A stretch of 64,000 nucleotides of DNA from Lachnospiraceae bacterium (GCA_910576545.1 CAJTKM010000012.1:33311-97310); one strand, 5' to 3'; shown: positions 10,208 to 19,073, counted from the first letter of the stretch. A program made the numbers and translations. The notes: generated by a model not told the origin, from the letters alone.

Positions 10208-10561
10208 TCATCTCAGCCCAAGGCTGACCATCAGGCTCTGGCTGACCCGTTCCATCATACCCTCATCCAGCCGGCAGAGTTTTTCTTTCAGCCGCTGTTT
10301 GTCAATGGTGCGAATCTGCTCCAGCAGTATGACGGAATCCTTCGGCAGGGCATAAACAGCAGAGGACAGCGCAATATGCGTAGGCAGCTTCGCTTTATTC
10401 ATCTGCGACGTAATGGCTGCGCAGATAACCGTTGGGCTGTATTTATTCCCCACATCATTCTGTATAATCAGCACAGGCCGAATCCCGCCCTGCTCACTGC
10501 CCACTACGGGGCTTAAATCCGCAAAATAAATATCTCCACGTCTGACAATCATATTCCTCAC
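10208..10561 (-). CDS. mazF: MazF/PemK-type endoribonuclease toxin
   Basis: This 117-aa protein belongs to the NdoA/MazF mRNA interferases. Typical features are [30 protein letters not shown], the [10 protein letters not shown] strand and the [21 protein letters not shown] segment. The start is a GTG at 10561 or the ATG at 10552. The 168 bp upstream are too short for a normal MazE/NdoAI antitoxin and show none. Orphan chromosomal MazF is known in some clostridia; the antitoxin may be encoded elsewhere. Confidence 0.93.
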   Translation of the reverse strand: MRNMIVRRGDIYFADLSPVVGSEQGGIRPVLIIQNDVGNKYSPTVICAAITSQMNKAKLPTHIALSSAVYALPKDSVILLEQIRTIDKQRLKEKLCRLDEGMMERVSQSLMVSLGLR

Positions 10562-10729
10562 GCTCCGCCTTTGGTCTAGTCAGCAGCGGAAGAAAAATAT
10601 GTATGACGGCCGGGGAAAGGAATCTGCCCTTCCCCGAGCCTTCTCCTGTGTTTCACCCTTTGCTGACGCTTTCAGTATTGCCGCAAAAAAGCGTCTTTAT
10701 TCCGCAAAGCTGTAAATTCCCTGCCGGAA

Positions 10730-11365
10730 TCAGCTTTCGTTTTCTTCTATCGCGAAAAGCCCTTCCTCAAACACAGGGTTAAACTCAAAATCACTGTAAT
10801 CCATGCGGTAGCGTTCCTCCCCCTCCGCATCATAAATGACGAAACGCACAGGCAGGAGGGTTTCCCTGTCTACCCACAGCTTTTCTGTGGAAACCGATGT
10901 ATCGCTGCCCGGTATGACTGCTTCCAGAACGGCACATTTTGCCTCGTCCAGCGCGGCGGCTTCCACCGTAACACCCTCGGACTGCATATAGTTTTTCACG
11001 AACTGCCCCAGGAACAGCTCGTTCCTGTGCTGCGATTCCGGCACGTCCTTCACAAGGCTCCTGCCCAGACGCGAATTATACTGGCAGACCTGCTGCCCGT
11101 CAAAGACAGTGTAATTCCCTGCCGCGCTTTCCGGAGAAGTCAGCTCCATACGGTACTCCCCTGTGGATTTATAATACTGCTTTGTGCCATATGTATTCTG
11201 TCCCTTGTTGGAGGTACGGGTCAGCTCTGCCGTACAGGAATAGCCCTCCATTTCCATAAGCTGCTTTTGAATCGCCTCCATTTCGCTCATCTGCTCCCCT
11301 TTCCCGCAGGCAGAGAGCCCAAATGCCAGCGCACATGCCAAAAGCATGGCTACGCCTTTTTTCAT
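10730..11365 (-). CDS. Lipoprotein, LolA/GerS-like
   Basis: This 211-aa lipoprotein has a signal peptide and lipobox LSAC with the modified Cys at residue 20. The mature part shows the alternating strands of LolA/LppX-fold proteins (YSCTAELTRTSNKGQNTY..., KLWVDRETLLPVRFVIYDAEGEERYRMDYSDFEFN). In clostridia the GerS lipoprotein of this fold is needed for cortex modification during sporulation. Its place directly downstream of coat and germination genes supports a GerS-like role, but this is inference. The ATG at 11365 has an AAGGGGA site. A terminator separates it from the truncated cotJC. Confidence 0.75.
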   Translation of the reverse strand: MKKGVAMLLACALAFGLSACGKGEQMSEMEAIQKQLMEMEGYSCTAELTRTSNKGQNTYGTKQYYKSTGEYRMELTSPESAAGNYTVFDGQQVCQYNSRLGRSLVKDVPESQHRNELFLGQFVKNYMQSEGVTVEAAALDEAKCAVLEAVIPGSDTSVSTEKLWVDRETLLPVRFVIYDAEGEERYRMDYSDFEFNPVFEEGLFAIEENES

Positions 11366-11418
11366 GAAACGTTCCCCTTCCAAAATGTTGTTTACTCCAA
11401 ATGTATGAAAAAAACAGT

Positions 11419-11443
11419 AAAAAAAGACCTCCGCGGGCCTTTT
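11419..11443 (-). terminator. Terminator after the cotJ operon
   Basis: On the minus strand, AAAAGGCC pairs with GGTCTTTT (one G-T wobble) around a 6-base loop, then a T run follows. It lies 17 bp after the premature stop of cotJC. Confidence 0.7.
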
Positions 11444-11459
11444 GGCAGGGGTTCGGCAG

Positions 11460-11573
11460 CTATCTCCTCCTGCCATCAGCTCCCCCATACTGTTCTATCA
11501 TAATCTTCGCAAGCCTTGCATCAGGCTGCGTAATCTTTACAGGGAATTCCAGCTTTTTTTCATAAATCCACAT
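11460..11573 (-). pseudogene. cotJC: Truncated cotJC (spore-coat manganese-catalase-like protein), 37 codons left
   Basis: The frame begins exactly where cotJB stops (TAA immediately followed by ATG) and reads MWIYEKKLEFPVKITQPDAR..., ending in EQYGGADGRRR and a TAG. The first 33 or so residues match the conserved N terminus of CotJC, which is normally about 190 aa and carries a ferritin-like manganese-catalase fold. Nothing in any frame of the following 90 bp continues the protein, and a terminator follows at once, so most of the gene appears deleted. The ribosome binding site (GGAAAGGAGTG) is intact. Confidence 0.8.
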
Positions 11574-11858
11574 TTATCTGCACTCCTTTCCTGCAAGAGA
11601 GAAATTCGCTGCCTGCTGCCAGGGCCATGGGTTATCCTTCCACTGCCAATCCTGTGTATTTGCCGCGTAGCTGCGGAACGAGCAAAGCGGGCCATACGCC
11701 TCCTCATAGCGCATACGGACAGCGTCCGCCGCCGCAATAACCTGATTATAAGCAATAATCGCTTCGCTGTTATCGGGGTGGGTATTCAGGAAAAGCCCCA
11801 AATCTACCGCAATAAAATCCAGTTCGCTTAATGTTTTCAGCATTTCTTCCCGGTCCAT
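11574..11858 (-). CDS. cotJB: Spore coat protein CotJB
   Basis: This 94-aa protein matches CotJB: an N-terminal helical part (REEMLKTLSELDFIAVDLGLFLNTHPDN), a central Tyr-rich helix and the C-terminal WPWQ motif (DWQWKDNPWPWQQAANFSLAGKECR). CotJ proteins belong to the inner spore coat and are made in the mother cell. The ATG lies 2 bp after the cotJA stop codon, with an AAGGAGG site inside the end of cotJA, so translation is coupled. Its usual partner CotJC is truncated here. Confidence 0.93.
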   Translation of the reverse strand: MDREEMLKTLSELDFIAVDLGLFLNTHPDNSEAIIAYNQVIAAADAVRMRYEEAYGPLCSFRSYAANTQDWQWKDNPWPWQQAANFSLAGKECR

Positions 11859-11860
11859 GT

Positions 11861-12118
11861 TTACGCCTCCTTCGCACTTTGATAAAGATGCCAGCCCTGG
11901 CAATAGGGCATAGCAAGTTCTGAGAACGTTGTGCCGCAGACAAGGCTCTGTTCCTGTTCCATAGGCTGTTCAAAGGGCTGCGAAGCTACAAACGCCTGCG
12001 CAAGCCCTACCTTCGCAAGCACACATGCTGTGCAGCTGTCCGCCGTCGGCGGGGTCTGCGGTTCGTCGGGGCCGGTTACACCCGTATCACATATAAAATT
12101 CTGACACATTTCCTTCAT
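11861..12118 (-). CDS. cotJA: Spore coat associated protein CotJA
   Basis: This 85-aa protein has the CotJA features: AKVGLAQAFVASQPFEQPMEQEQSLVCGTTFSELAMPYCQGWHLYQ, in which the hydrophobic-Phe-Glu segment and LAMPY motif are conserved. It is Cys-rich at the N terminus. The ATG follows an AAAGGAGG site. It starts the cotJAB(C) operon, separated from sleB by a terminator on the same strand. Confidence 0.88.
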   Translation of the reverse strand: MKEMCQNFICDTGVTGPDEPQTPPTADSCTACVLAKVGLAQAFVASQPFEQPMEQEQSLVCGTTFSELAMPYCQGWHLYQSAKEA

Positions 12119-12183
12119 GAGAGTTTTCCTCCTTTGGGGGTTACAATAACATGATATGGCAGAACGCCGGTATGGTGCAGGGA

Positions 12184-12214
12184 CAAAAAAAGAGCTGGAA
12201 AATAAATTTCCAGC
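12184..12214 (-). terminator. Terminator downstream of the ger-spoIIR-sleB block
   Basis: On the minus strand, GCTGGAAA pairs with TTTCCAGC around a short A/T loop and is followed by CTTTTTTT. It separates sleB from the cotJ operon. Confidence 0.85.
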
Positions 12215-12498
12215 CCCTTCTGCGGCAGTTTTGCAGTCAGATTTTCCGGGCAGTATCGTCACAAGTGTCTGCACATGCCTTTCCGACAAATTTTGCCGGC
12301 TTTTTCGTTAAAAACTCTTGCCGTACCGCCCGCCTGTTGGCTCAGCCGCGGGGGCAGCGCGGCAATGCCGCGCCACATTGTACGCCTGCGAATTTTTTCC
12401 TGAAATCCGCCCCGATTATGCCCGAAAATACATAGACATGACTTATGATGACTCTGCCTAAAACTGCTGTTCTGTTTTTTCGCTTTCATTGTTCCGGT
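12215..12498. other. Non-coding gap between sleB and the cotJ terminator
   Basis: Together with the cotJA upstream region this gap is about 380 bp long. I see no convincing gene. It holds one G/C-rich inverted repeat (GCGCGGC pairing with GCCGCGC, around 12357-12373) and otherwise nothing recognisable. Confidence 0.6.
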
Positions 12499-13212
12499 TT
12501 ATTTTGTGCCAAAAACATGGCGCCCGATACTCGTGGTAATCGGTATGCTCCAGATCCAGCGGCTTGTAGCCGTCACAGGGTTCCAGTAATATAATGCCCC
12601 GTTTGTCGGGTCCCAGCCGTTCAGTGCATCCTGCGCCGCACGGATTGCCGTTTCATTCGGCGTCAGATAAAATTGCTCATCTGCCACCGCGTCAAACGCA
12701 CCTCTCTGATAAATGACCTCTGCAATGGTGTTCGGGAAATTTTCACTGGCAACACGGTTCAACACAACTGCTCCCACAGCTACCTGCCCTTCATATGGTT
12801 CGCCACGCGCCTCCCCGTGAATGATAGACGCAAGAAGAAATAAATCCTCCTCCAAATCCGAAAGCGCGCTTTCCCCTACGCCGCTTGTGCCTGTGCCAAT
12901 AGGGATGCCCAGCGCGCTTAACGTTGCCGCGCCCGCAATGCCGTCCGGCGTAAGCCCATTATTTTCCTGAAATTCCAAAATCGCTTCATAGGTGCGGGTG
13001 CCAAAAATCCCGTCTACAGGGCCGGTGTAATACCCCATATCCGCAAGCCTTTGCTGTGTTTCCCGCACAAGAGAACCCCGCGTGCCCCATGAAACAATAT
13101 TGACCGCCGGAACAGGCGCACTGCGGGGAAGCCATTCTGTCCGCCCGCCTGTCATGCAGAGGCAGAGAAAGAGCAGAACACCCCATGCTATCAATCCTGT
13201 CCGTTTCCCCAT
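12499..13212 (-). CDS. sleB: Spore cortex-lytic enzyme SleB
   Basis: This 237-aa germination lytic transglycosylase has a signal peptide or anchor (residues 5-22), an N-terminal peptidoglycan-binding domain (GSLVRETQQRLADMGYYTGPVDGIFG..., about 46-102) and a C-terminal hydrolase_2 domain with IHGEARGEPYEGQVAVGAVVLNRV. Glu134 in HGEARGE is the expected catalytic residue, and ALYYWNP is the conserved distal motif. SleB degrades muramic-delta-lactam-containing cortex. The ypeB partner often found beside it is absent. It lies in line with spoIIR and gerA genes. Confidence 0.95.
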   Translation of the reverse strand: MGKRTGLIAWGVLLFLCLCMTGGRTEWLPRSAPVPAVNIVSWGTRGSLVRETQQRLADMGYYTGPVDGIFGTRTYEAILEFQENNGLTPDGIAGAATLSALGIPIGTGTSGVGESALSDLEEDLFLLASIIHGEARGEPYEGQVAVGAVVLNRVASENFPNTIAEVIYQRGAFDAVADEQFYLTPNETAIRAAQDALNGWDPTNGALYYWNPVTATSRWIWSIPITTSIGRHVFGTK

Positions 13213-13230
13213 CTCCGCTTCTCCCCTTTG

Positions 13231-13905
13231 TCAGTTTCTTTCCTGCCACCATTCCACGATTTTGAATTTCAGCTTTGGCGTCAGCTCCTCCTGCTCCAAT
13301 GCGGAAATGACGAGATATTCCTCTTCCGTCAGCGCATTTTGCAGGCGGATATGGCTTTCCTCTGTGGAAAAGCCCCATGCCGCATCCATATAGCACATCT
13401 GCGGATACAGCACACACCACCAGTTTTCGCCCTCCGCTTCGCCGATCTCTATACGCAGGGCATCATACATGCCTGCCGGAAAAATCAGGTCGTCATAGCG
13501 CTTGAAGGGAAATTCCTCCCGCACAAGGGAAACCCGCACGGGATACGAAAAGCCCTGCTCCAAAACCTCCGCCTGCGCTGTTTCGGTAATCTTCTGCTGT
13601 GCATTTTCCAGCTGTGTCAAAGCCTGCTCCCTGTCTGTGCAGTTTTCCAGCAGTTCGCCGTATTCCCGCAGAACGCGGTCACGCACTGCCAGTTTCAGGC
13701 TCTGGTCCGCGTCCGTATCGCTGTTCGCCAGCACATGGAACCGCACGACTTTTGCCGCAATGCCGTTCTGTATCGTTTCCGAATACCCTTTCGTCCACTG
13801 TGCGCCGAAGCCGATGCTGAACAGCACGCCCAGCACCACCGCGCCGCACCAGTACCATTTTTCCTGTTTCCAAAGCGTTTTCAGCGTTTCCTTCCAGTAT
13901 TTCAT
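13231..13905 (-). CDS. spoIIR: Stage II sporulation protein R
   Basis: This 224-aa protein is the forespore-made secreted signal that triggers SpoIIGA to process pro-sigma-E in the mother cell. The conserved block KVVRFHVLANSDTDADQSLKLAVRDRVL is diagnostic, and a single N-terminal membrane segment (CGAVVLGVLFSIGFGAQW) precedes it. The C-terminal FPAGMYDALRIEIGEAEGENWWCVLYPQMC is also typical. The ATG has a GGGGAGGGA site. The sleB start lies 18 bp after its stop codon. Confidence 0.95.
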   Translation of the reverse strand: MKYWKETLKTLWKQEKWYWCGAVVLGVLFSIGFGAQWTKGYSETIQNGIAAKVVRFHVLANSDTDADQSLKLAVRDRVLREYGELLENCTDREQALTQLENAQQKITETAQAEVLEQGFSYPVRVSLVREEFPFKRYDDLIFPAGMYDALRIEIGEAEGENWWCVLYPQMCYMDAAWGFSTEESHIRLQNALTEEEYLVISALEQEELTPKLKFKIVEWWQERN

Positions 13906-13982
13906 TGAAAATCCCTCCCCTGTATATTTTCCGTTACAGGGTTAGGATTGCCGGAATTTTCCATCCTTAAACATCATTCCTC

Positions 13983-15029
13983 TCATTTCCAATCCGGCCG
14001 GATATCGAACACTATGCTTTCCCACAGTTCCTGCCGTTCCCGCCCTGCCGCCAGCGCAGGCTCCTGCCGCAAAAGTCTGGGCAGTATGCCGAAAATATCA
14101 CCCTGCCCTGCTTTCCTCGCTACTGCTATTGTATTTTCGATTTCCTGTTTTATGATGCTTTCAAAGAGATTTTCTAATTCCGCGCGCGATTCTTTGGACA
14201 GGAAAACATCATCCCCCTGTACCGCGCCTTCCAAAGGCAGCCCAACCGTACAGAGTATACTGCCGTTCCCGTTTTCCGAAAATTCATAGGAAACGCGGCT
14301 TTTGGAAATGCGGAGCGGCAGTGTCCTGCCCATATATTCCCCTTCGATGAGCGCGCCCTCCGCTTCGCCCAGTAGAAAGAGGACTGCCCGCTCCTGTGTA
14401 TCATTCAGAAAAAATACGCCCTCCGGCGCAAATGCCGCGCCGCCGCCCAGCCGGAGTTTTCCTTCCTCCGCCGTGATGCGCGGCAGAACCACTGCGCCCG
14501 CCTGCTCCCGCCGCTCCGTCAGCAGGGTATCTAAATCAAGAGCCTTTGTGACTGCTACCTCCGCCGCTGTATTTTTATAGAAGTCCCAGAGGAACAGACC
14601 TGTTTCACTGTCCTCCTTCGCCGCCGCTGACACACATTCCTCGGCAGTGCCTTCCGTTGCCAAAAGCATGACTTTTTTGGATACCGATTGGTCCCACTCC
14701 AGCTCACTGAGAAGCAATGTGACTTTTTCCTGTTCCTCCAGCAGCCTGCCGCCCAGTATCACCGTTTTCAGCTGCCCTAAGTCCGTTTTACGGGAGCTGC
14801 GGCAGTCCATCTGCGCGATTGCGTCCGCAAGCGTTGCCGCTTCTATGCCGAACGGCTCTGCGCCCTCCTCCGTTCCAACCGGGGCAAAAGAAAAGCGGTA
14901 TCCCGCTTCAGCCGTATCCGCGCCGATTGTGATAAAAAACGCCCTGTCCTCAGGGTCTTTCCTGTCCCAGCAGCCGGTCAGCAGAAACGATGAAAACAGG
15001 CATACTATCAAAATTTTCCACAGTTTCAT
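13983..15029 (-). CDS. gerAC: Spore germinant receptor subunit C (Ger(x)C lipoprotein)
   Basis: This 348-aa lipoprotein is the C subunit of a GerA-type nutrient receptor. The lipobox LLTGC places the lipid-modified Cys at residue 20, followed by WDRKDPEDRAFFITIGAD, a typical GerAC opening. Its ATG overlaps the gerAB stop codon by four bases (ATGA), so translation is coupled. The A, B and C subunits sit together in the inner spore membrane and sense germinants. Which germinant is bound cannot be read from the sequence. Confidence 0.93.
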   Translation of the reverse strand: MKLWKILIVCLFSSFLLTGCWDRKDPEDRAFFITIGADTAEAGYRFSFAPVGTEEGAEPFGIEAATLADAIAQMDCRSSRKTDLGQLKTVILGGRLLEEQEKVTLLLSELEWDQSVSKKVMLLATEGTAEECVSAAAKEDSETGLFLWDFYKNTAAEVAVTKALDLDTLLTERREQAGAVVLPRITAEEGKLRLGGGAAFAPEGVFFLNDTQERAVLFLLGEAEGALIEGEYMGRTLPLRISKSRVSYEFSENGNGSILCTVGLPLEGAVQGDDVFLSKESRAELENLFESIIKQEIENTIAVARKAGQGDIFGILPRLLRQEPALAAGRERQELWESIVFDIRPDWK

Positions 15030-16132
15030 ACCGCTTTCCCTCCCTTCTTCCGCACTGCCGCCAGAAACAGCAGCAGGGCGGGCAGTACCAACAGATAAAA
15101 GCCATTCAGCCAAAGCGAAGCCCGCAGGCGGAACTCATGCGCCTGTGCCATATCCTCCGGCAAAAAGCTTAGCAGAAACAGCACCACAAGCGCGGCATAC
15201 AGCCAGTTTTTCCGCTTTGCCTCTGTCTGACCCGCCATGCGAACACCCATAAGGGAGGAAAAAAACAGCGTTCCGGAAAGGAATACCGAAACCGAGGCAA
15301 TCCAGAACCAAAGCAGAAGGACATCCTGACGGGTCAGGAATATCCCTGTAAAGCTGACGCGTTCCAGCATCTGCAACGTCGGCAGGAGTTTCTGTTTCAG
15401 CATGACTTCCCCATAAACCGCCAGAGAAAGGAACGTCAGCGCGGCAAAAAGGAGCGCGGCATGCACGCCCGCCGCCAGAACCGCGCGCTGCATTTTTTGC
15501 GGCTTTTTCAAATCGGGAATTATAAAATACAGAAATGCCAGTCCCTGAAACAGTACGCCAAAGGACGCAAAAGCATCTTTCCAGCCCTCCGCGGCAGGCA
15601 GCTCCAGCGGCAGTACGCGTCCATATTCTGCCGAAAACGCGACCGCCAGCAATACCACAAGCAGGGGAACGGAAACAAGGAAAAACAATATTTCCGCTGT
15701 GCGCCCCCGACATTCCATCCCCTGCGCCGCCAAGGCCCCCGCAATCAGCAGAACGACAAGCGTCAATACCCAGACGGGCGTGGCAGGGAGCATGGTACGC
15801 CGGATAATTTCGCTGAAAATCCGCAGTTCCAGCGCGCCGTCGCAGAACAGCTTTGCACCAAGCCCCAGCAGTACGAGATTGCCGAACAGCGGCCCCAAAA
15901 GCGTCCGGCACCATTCCACCGCTGTCCCTTCGGGCATTTTTTTGCCAAGGAAAGTTAAAAGCAGAGAGAGTACGGCAAAAACAAGCCCGCATACACCTGC
16001 CAGCAGCCAGCAGCCGCGCCCGCCTGCCTTTGCCATTTCCCCCGGCAGGAACAACACCGCCGTACCGAAAAAATCCAGCAGGAGCATTGCCTGCAGCTGC
16101 CGGAGGGATATTTTTCTGTTCTCCGCAAACAT
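15026..16132 (-). CDS. gerAB: Spore germinant receptor subunit B (GerAB/ArcD-like transporter fold)
   Basis: This 368-aa integral membrane protein has about ten hydrophobic segments and belongs to the endospore germination permease family, related to amino acid transporters (APC fold). It begins ENRKISLRQLQAMLLLDFFGTAVLFLPGEMAKAGGRG, the usual GerAB opening. GerAB is the presumed germinant-binding subunit. The ATG overlaps the gerAA stop (TGATG), so translation is coupled. Confidence 0.92.
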   Translation of the reverse strand: MFAENRKISLRQLQAMLLLDFFGTAVLFLPGEMAKAGGRGCWLLAGVCGLVFAVLSLLLTFLGKKMPEGTAVEWCRTLLGPLFGNLVLLGLGAKLFCDGALELRIFSEIIRRTMLPATPVWVLTLVVLLIAGALAAQGMECRGRTAEILFFLVSVPLLVVLLAVAFSAEYGRVLPLELPAAEGWKDAFASFGVLFQGLAFLYFIIPDLKKPQKMQRAVLAAGVHAALLFAALTFLSLAVYGEVMLKQKLLPTLQMLERVSFTGIFLTRQDVLLLWFWIASVSVFLSGTLFFSSLMGVRMAGQTEAKRKNWLYAALVVLFLLSFLPEDMAQAHEFRLRASLWLNGFYLLVLPALLLFLAAVRKKGGKAV

Positions 16133-17607
16133 CACGCCCCACCGCCTTTCCGCGCCCGCCCATCGGGCTTTGCAAATATTGGCCTGCGCTTCATTTTGGA
16201 AAGCGGCAGGCGCAGTATGCTGTCTTCCCAGTCCGTATCGTCATTGACCGAGGAAGAACAGAACGGGTAAAGATACGGAATACCGTATGACGTCAGACTG
16301 GCAAGATGCGCCAGCAGGAGCAGGAGAGCCGCCCAGACGCCGAACAGCCCCAGCACTGCCGCCAGAAATATCACCAGATATTTGCTGATACGCAGACCGG
16401 AAACAATTGAGATATTTGGAATGACAAAGCTGCAAATGCCCGTCAACGCAGAAACGATAACGACCGCCGGACTGACAAGCCCTGCCTCGACCGCCGCCGA
16501 GCCGATGATGATGCCACCCACAATACCAATGGTAGAGCTGACAGGCGAAGGCAGGCGAATTCCCGCTTCACGCAGAAGCTCAAACGCCAGCTCCATGATA
16601 AGGACTTCGCCGACAACAGAAAACGGTATTGCCTGACGCGTCGCGGCTACCTTTAGCGCCAGAGCCGTGGGCATCAGCTGGGGGTGGTAGACGGAAAACG
16701 CAATATACAGCCCCGGCAGGGCAACCGCCAGAAACGCTGCCGCGTAACGAATCAGCCGGATAAAGCTCATAATTTCCCAACGATCATAATAATCCTCTGC
16801 CGCCTGAAAAAATGTGTTCAGCGTGGAGGGCAGAAGGAGCGCGTAAGGCGTGTTGTCCACCAGCAGGGCTATGCGCCCTTCCAGCAGAGCAGAAGCCGTT
16901 TTATCGGGGCGTTCCGTCATTTGCAGCTGTGGAAACGGCGAATACTGCCGCTTTTCCAAAAGCTGTTCCATATAACCGCTGTCCGGCATGAAATCCGCAT
17001 CCAGCTTATCCAGCTGGCGTTCTACCTTTTGCAGCGTTTCCGGACGCACCAAATCCTCCATATACATGAGCGCTACGTCCGTTTTGCTCCGCGTCCCAAC
17101 CTTCTTTCGTTTCAGCTTCAGTTTTGTATCACGGATACGCCGCCGCGTCAGTACCACGTTTATGGACATCAGTTCGGTAAAGGCGTCTTTCGGCCCCTGC
17201 ACGACAACCTCCGTTTCGGCTTTGTTGACACCACGCGATGGAAAGCCCTTCGTAGATGCCTGGAGCGCGAAGTCGTCCCCCTGCATCAAAAGCACCGTAT
17301 CCCCAAGCAGGACAGCATCATAAACCTCCTGAAGCGTGGTGATTTTTCCCATTTCGCCAATGGCGATGACGTCCTCCATCAGCGACTGCAAAAGCCCTTT
17401 TGTCCCCTGCTTTTCACAGCGCGCCATGATATTTGTCATAATAAAATCCTGTATCGCGTCACCGTCTACGATGTTATCCGTATAGACCATGAACAGCCGC
17501 CCTTCGCCGCCGTTTATCCGAAATTCGCGCATGATAATATCGCCGCAATCCCTGAACGCTTCCTGAATCGCCGCTATATTTTTCGATAAATCCTTTGAAA
17601 TCTTCAT
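16132..17607 (-). CDS. gerAA: Spore germinant receptor subunit A
   Basis: This 491-aa GerA-family protein has the N-terminal cytoplasmic domain (INGGEGRLFMVYTDNIVDGDAIQDFIM) and the conserved centre (VEGPKDAFTE-like VVQGPKDAFTELMSINVVLTRRRIRDTKLKLKR). ALLEGRIALLVDNTPYALLLPSTL follows, then about five membrane segments with the SSTIGIVGGIIIGSAAVEAGLVSP motif. It is the first gene of gerAA-AB-AC. A GTGAAAGGATG-type site precedes the ATG. Confidence 0.95.
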   Translation of the reverse strand: MKISKDLSKNIAAIQEAFRDCGDIIMREFRINGGEGRLFMVYTDNIVDGDAIQDFIMTNIMARCEKQGTKGLLQSLMEDVIAIGEMGKITTLQEVYDAVLLGDTVLLMQGDDFALQASTKGFPSRGVNKAETEVVVQGPKDAFTELMSINVVLTRRRIRDTKLKLKRKKVGTRSKTDVALMYMEDLVRPETLQKVERQLDKLDADFMPDSGYMEQLLEKRQYSPFPQLQMTERPDKTASALLEGRIALLVDNTPYALLLPSTLNTFFQAAEDYYDRWEIMSFIRLIRYAAAFLAVALPGLYIAFSVYHPQLMPTALALKVAATRQAIPFSVVGEVLIMELAFELLREAGIRLPSPVSSTIGIVGGIIIGSAAVEAGLVSPAVVIVSALTGICSFVIPNISIVSGLRISKYLVIFLAAVLGLFGVWAALLLLLAHLASLTSYGIPYLYPFCSSSVNDDTDWEDSILRLPLSKMKRRPIFAKPDGRARKGGGA

Positions 17608-17708
17608 CCTTTCACCGCCTTTGCTCCTTATTCTGCGGAAAAAAGGAAGAGTTATACATGAAAGCAGTACGCAGGTGAAAAGCAGTAAACAGCGCCTGCA
17701 TTCTGCAC

Positions 17709-17745
17709 AAAAAAACTCCCAAAGGGGTGATTCCCTCCGGGAGTT
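17709..17745 (-). terminator. Terminator of the TolC-family gene
   Basis: On the minus strand, AACTCCC pairs with GGGAGTT with inner pairing in the loop, then a TTTTTTT run follows. It begins 15 bp after the stop codon of the gene at 17760. Confidence 0.9.
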
Positions 17746-17759
17746 ACTCTTTTTCTGTA

Positions 17760-18974
17760 TTATTTTCCTTCACTGCCGCTTCCTGATTTGCCCGATTTGC
17801 CGGACGCACCAGACGCGCCCGCGCCGCCGCTCAGAAGGTCAGGATTCTGGAAATTGAATATCGCCAAATCGTGGTCATAAACCACCTGTTGGATTTCGTT
17901 CTTTGCTTTATCTACGCCCATCTGCGCCTGTTCCAGAGTCAGCGCAGTGATATTTCCTGCCTGATAATTTACCTCTGCCTTGTGGTAATCTGCTTCTGCC
18001 TGTTTCAGAGCCGCCTGTGCTGTCGCGTATTCCGTTTCCTTTTGCAGAATAGCATTATAGCCATTGCGGATTGCCAGCGCAAAATCATCCTTAGATGTTT
18101 TCAAACTCCGTTTTGCCTGGTCATAGCTCAGGTTATTCTGATTCGTTTCCGAGCCTGTGGAAGATTCAGGCAGGTAATTCTTTTTGAATTTCGCCGATTC
18201 CACATTCAGCTCCAATATTTTGAGGGTATTGGAAGCATTGACCTTGCCATTGATATACTGATCCATCGTCTGATTCAGCGTAAACGGCTCATAGGACACA
18301 TCGTATACAAGCTGGTAGCGTTTCTCAGGGCTTTCCCCCAGAAGGCTGTTGAACTGTGTATAAATCTGTTCCAGCGCGCTTTCCATAAGCGTTATGCTGT
18401 CCGCCAGATTATTGGTTTCTGTTTCCAGTTTATCCAAATCAAATTTGCTGATAAGCCCCAGCTGATATTTCGTTTTGCCCTGCTTATACAGCTTCTGCTG
18501 CAATTCCATATTCTTTTTCAGCAGTTCCAGATTATCTTCCTGGCTCAGTATGGTAATGAAGTAATTTTTCACGCCCGCTTCCAGTCCAAGCTTTGTAATC
18601 GCCTCGCCGTAGCTGTTCTGCTTCATGCTGGTCGTTGTACTGAAAGCAGAAGATGTTACCATATACCAGCCGTCATTGACCCATCTCTGATAATCATAAT
18701 CAGGGGAATCGAAATAGCCTACACGGTCCCAAAGGTCCTCTTTCGTTTTTTGCAGAAATTCTGCGGTATCCGCGATGTCACGCAGGTCAGGGCTGTGCTT
18801 TTTCGCCTTCTCCAATGCCGCTTCATATGTCAGTTCAGGCAGGATATTTTCCTCCGCCTTTGAAACAGCCTGCGCCGCATATGCGCGGGTATCCGCAAAC
18901 AGTGTTGTGCTGAAAAGAGCCATAGAAAGCGCAAGAGCCAGCGCACCTTTTGCCTTATATCCAATTTCACTCAT
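17760..18974 (-). CDS. TolC-family protein
   Basis: This 404-aa protein has a signal peptide (GALALALSMALFSTTLFADTRAYA) and then the long coiled helices of TolC-family proteins: LTYEAALEKAKKHSPDL, a repeat of the pattern in the second half, and the NYQAGNITALTLEQAQ motif typical of the outer membrane efflux family. It ends in a Gly/Ser/Lys-rich tail. Members occur in monoderm Clostridia, where they cannot form a classical outer-membrane channel; their role there is unclear. The ATG at 18974 has a GGAGGT site. An extended -10 (TGATATAAT) lies at 19026-19031 on this strand, about 30 bp from the prophage att core. Confidence 0.85.
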   Translation of the reverse strand: MSEIGYKAKGALALALSMALFSTTLFADTRAYAAQAVSKAEENILPELTYEAALEKAKKHSPDLRDIADTAEFLQKTKEDLWDRVGYFDSPDYDYQRWVNDGWYMVTSSAFSTTTSMKQNSYGEAITKLGLEAGVKNYFITILSQEDNLELLKKNMELQQKLYKQGKTKYQLGLISKFDLDKLETETNNLADSITLMESALEQIYTQFNSLLGESPEKRYQLVYDVSYEPFTLNQTMDQYINGKVNASNTLKILELNVESAKFKKNYLPESSTGSETNQNNLSYDQAKRSLKTSKDDFALAIRNGYNAILQKETEYATAQAALKQAEADYHKAEVNYQAGNITALTLEQAQMGVDKAKNEIQQVVYDHDLAIFNFQNPDLLSGGAGASGASGKSGKSGSGSEGK

Positions 18975-19058
18975 ATTTTTTACCTCCATTCCGGAAATTG
19001 ACAAAATGATTTTATAATAAAACCAATTATATCACAGTTTTTTCAAAAATCCATAGGG

Positions 19059-19073
19059 TTAATGATTTCTTAA
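19059..19073. repeat. attL core, 15-bp direct repeat
   Basis: TTAATGATTTCTTAA is repeated exactly at 58782-58796, on either side of the prophage. No tRNA gene is involved; the site lies in the gap between murC and the TolC-family gene. Confidence 0.8.

Noticed and set aside
10562..10729. An antitoxin gene for the MazF-like toxin
   Set aside because: No frame of suitable length with start signals exists in this 168-bp gap.
17871..18863. A 330-codon plus-strand frame
   Set aside because: Antisense to the TolC-family gene; no start signals and a composition rich in Ile, Phe, Cys and Leu.
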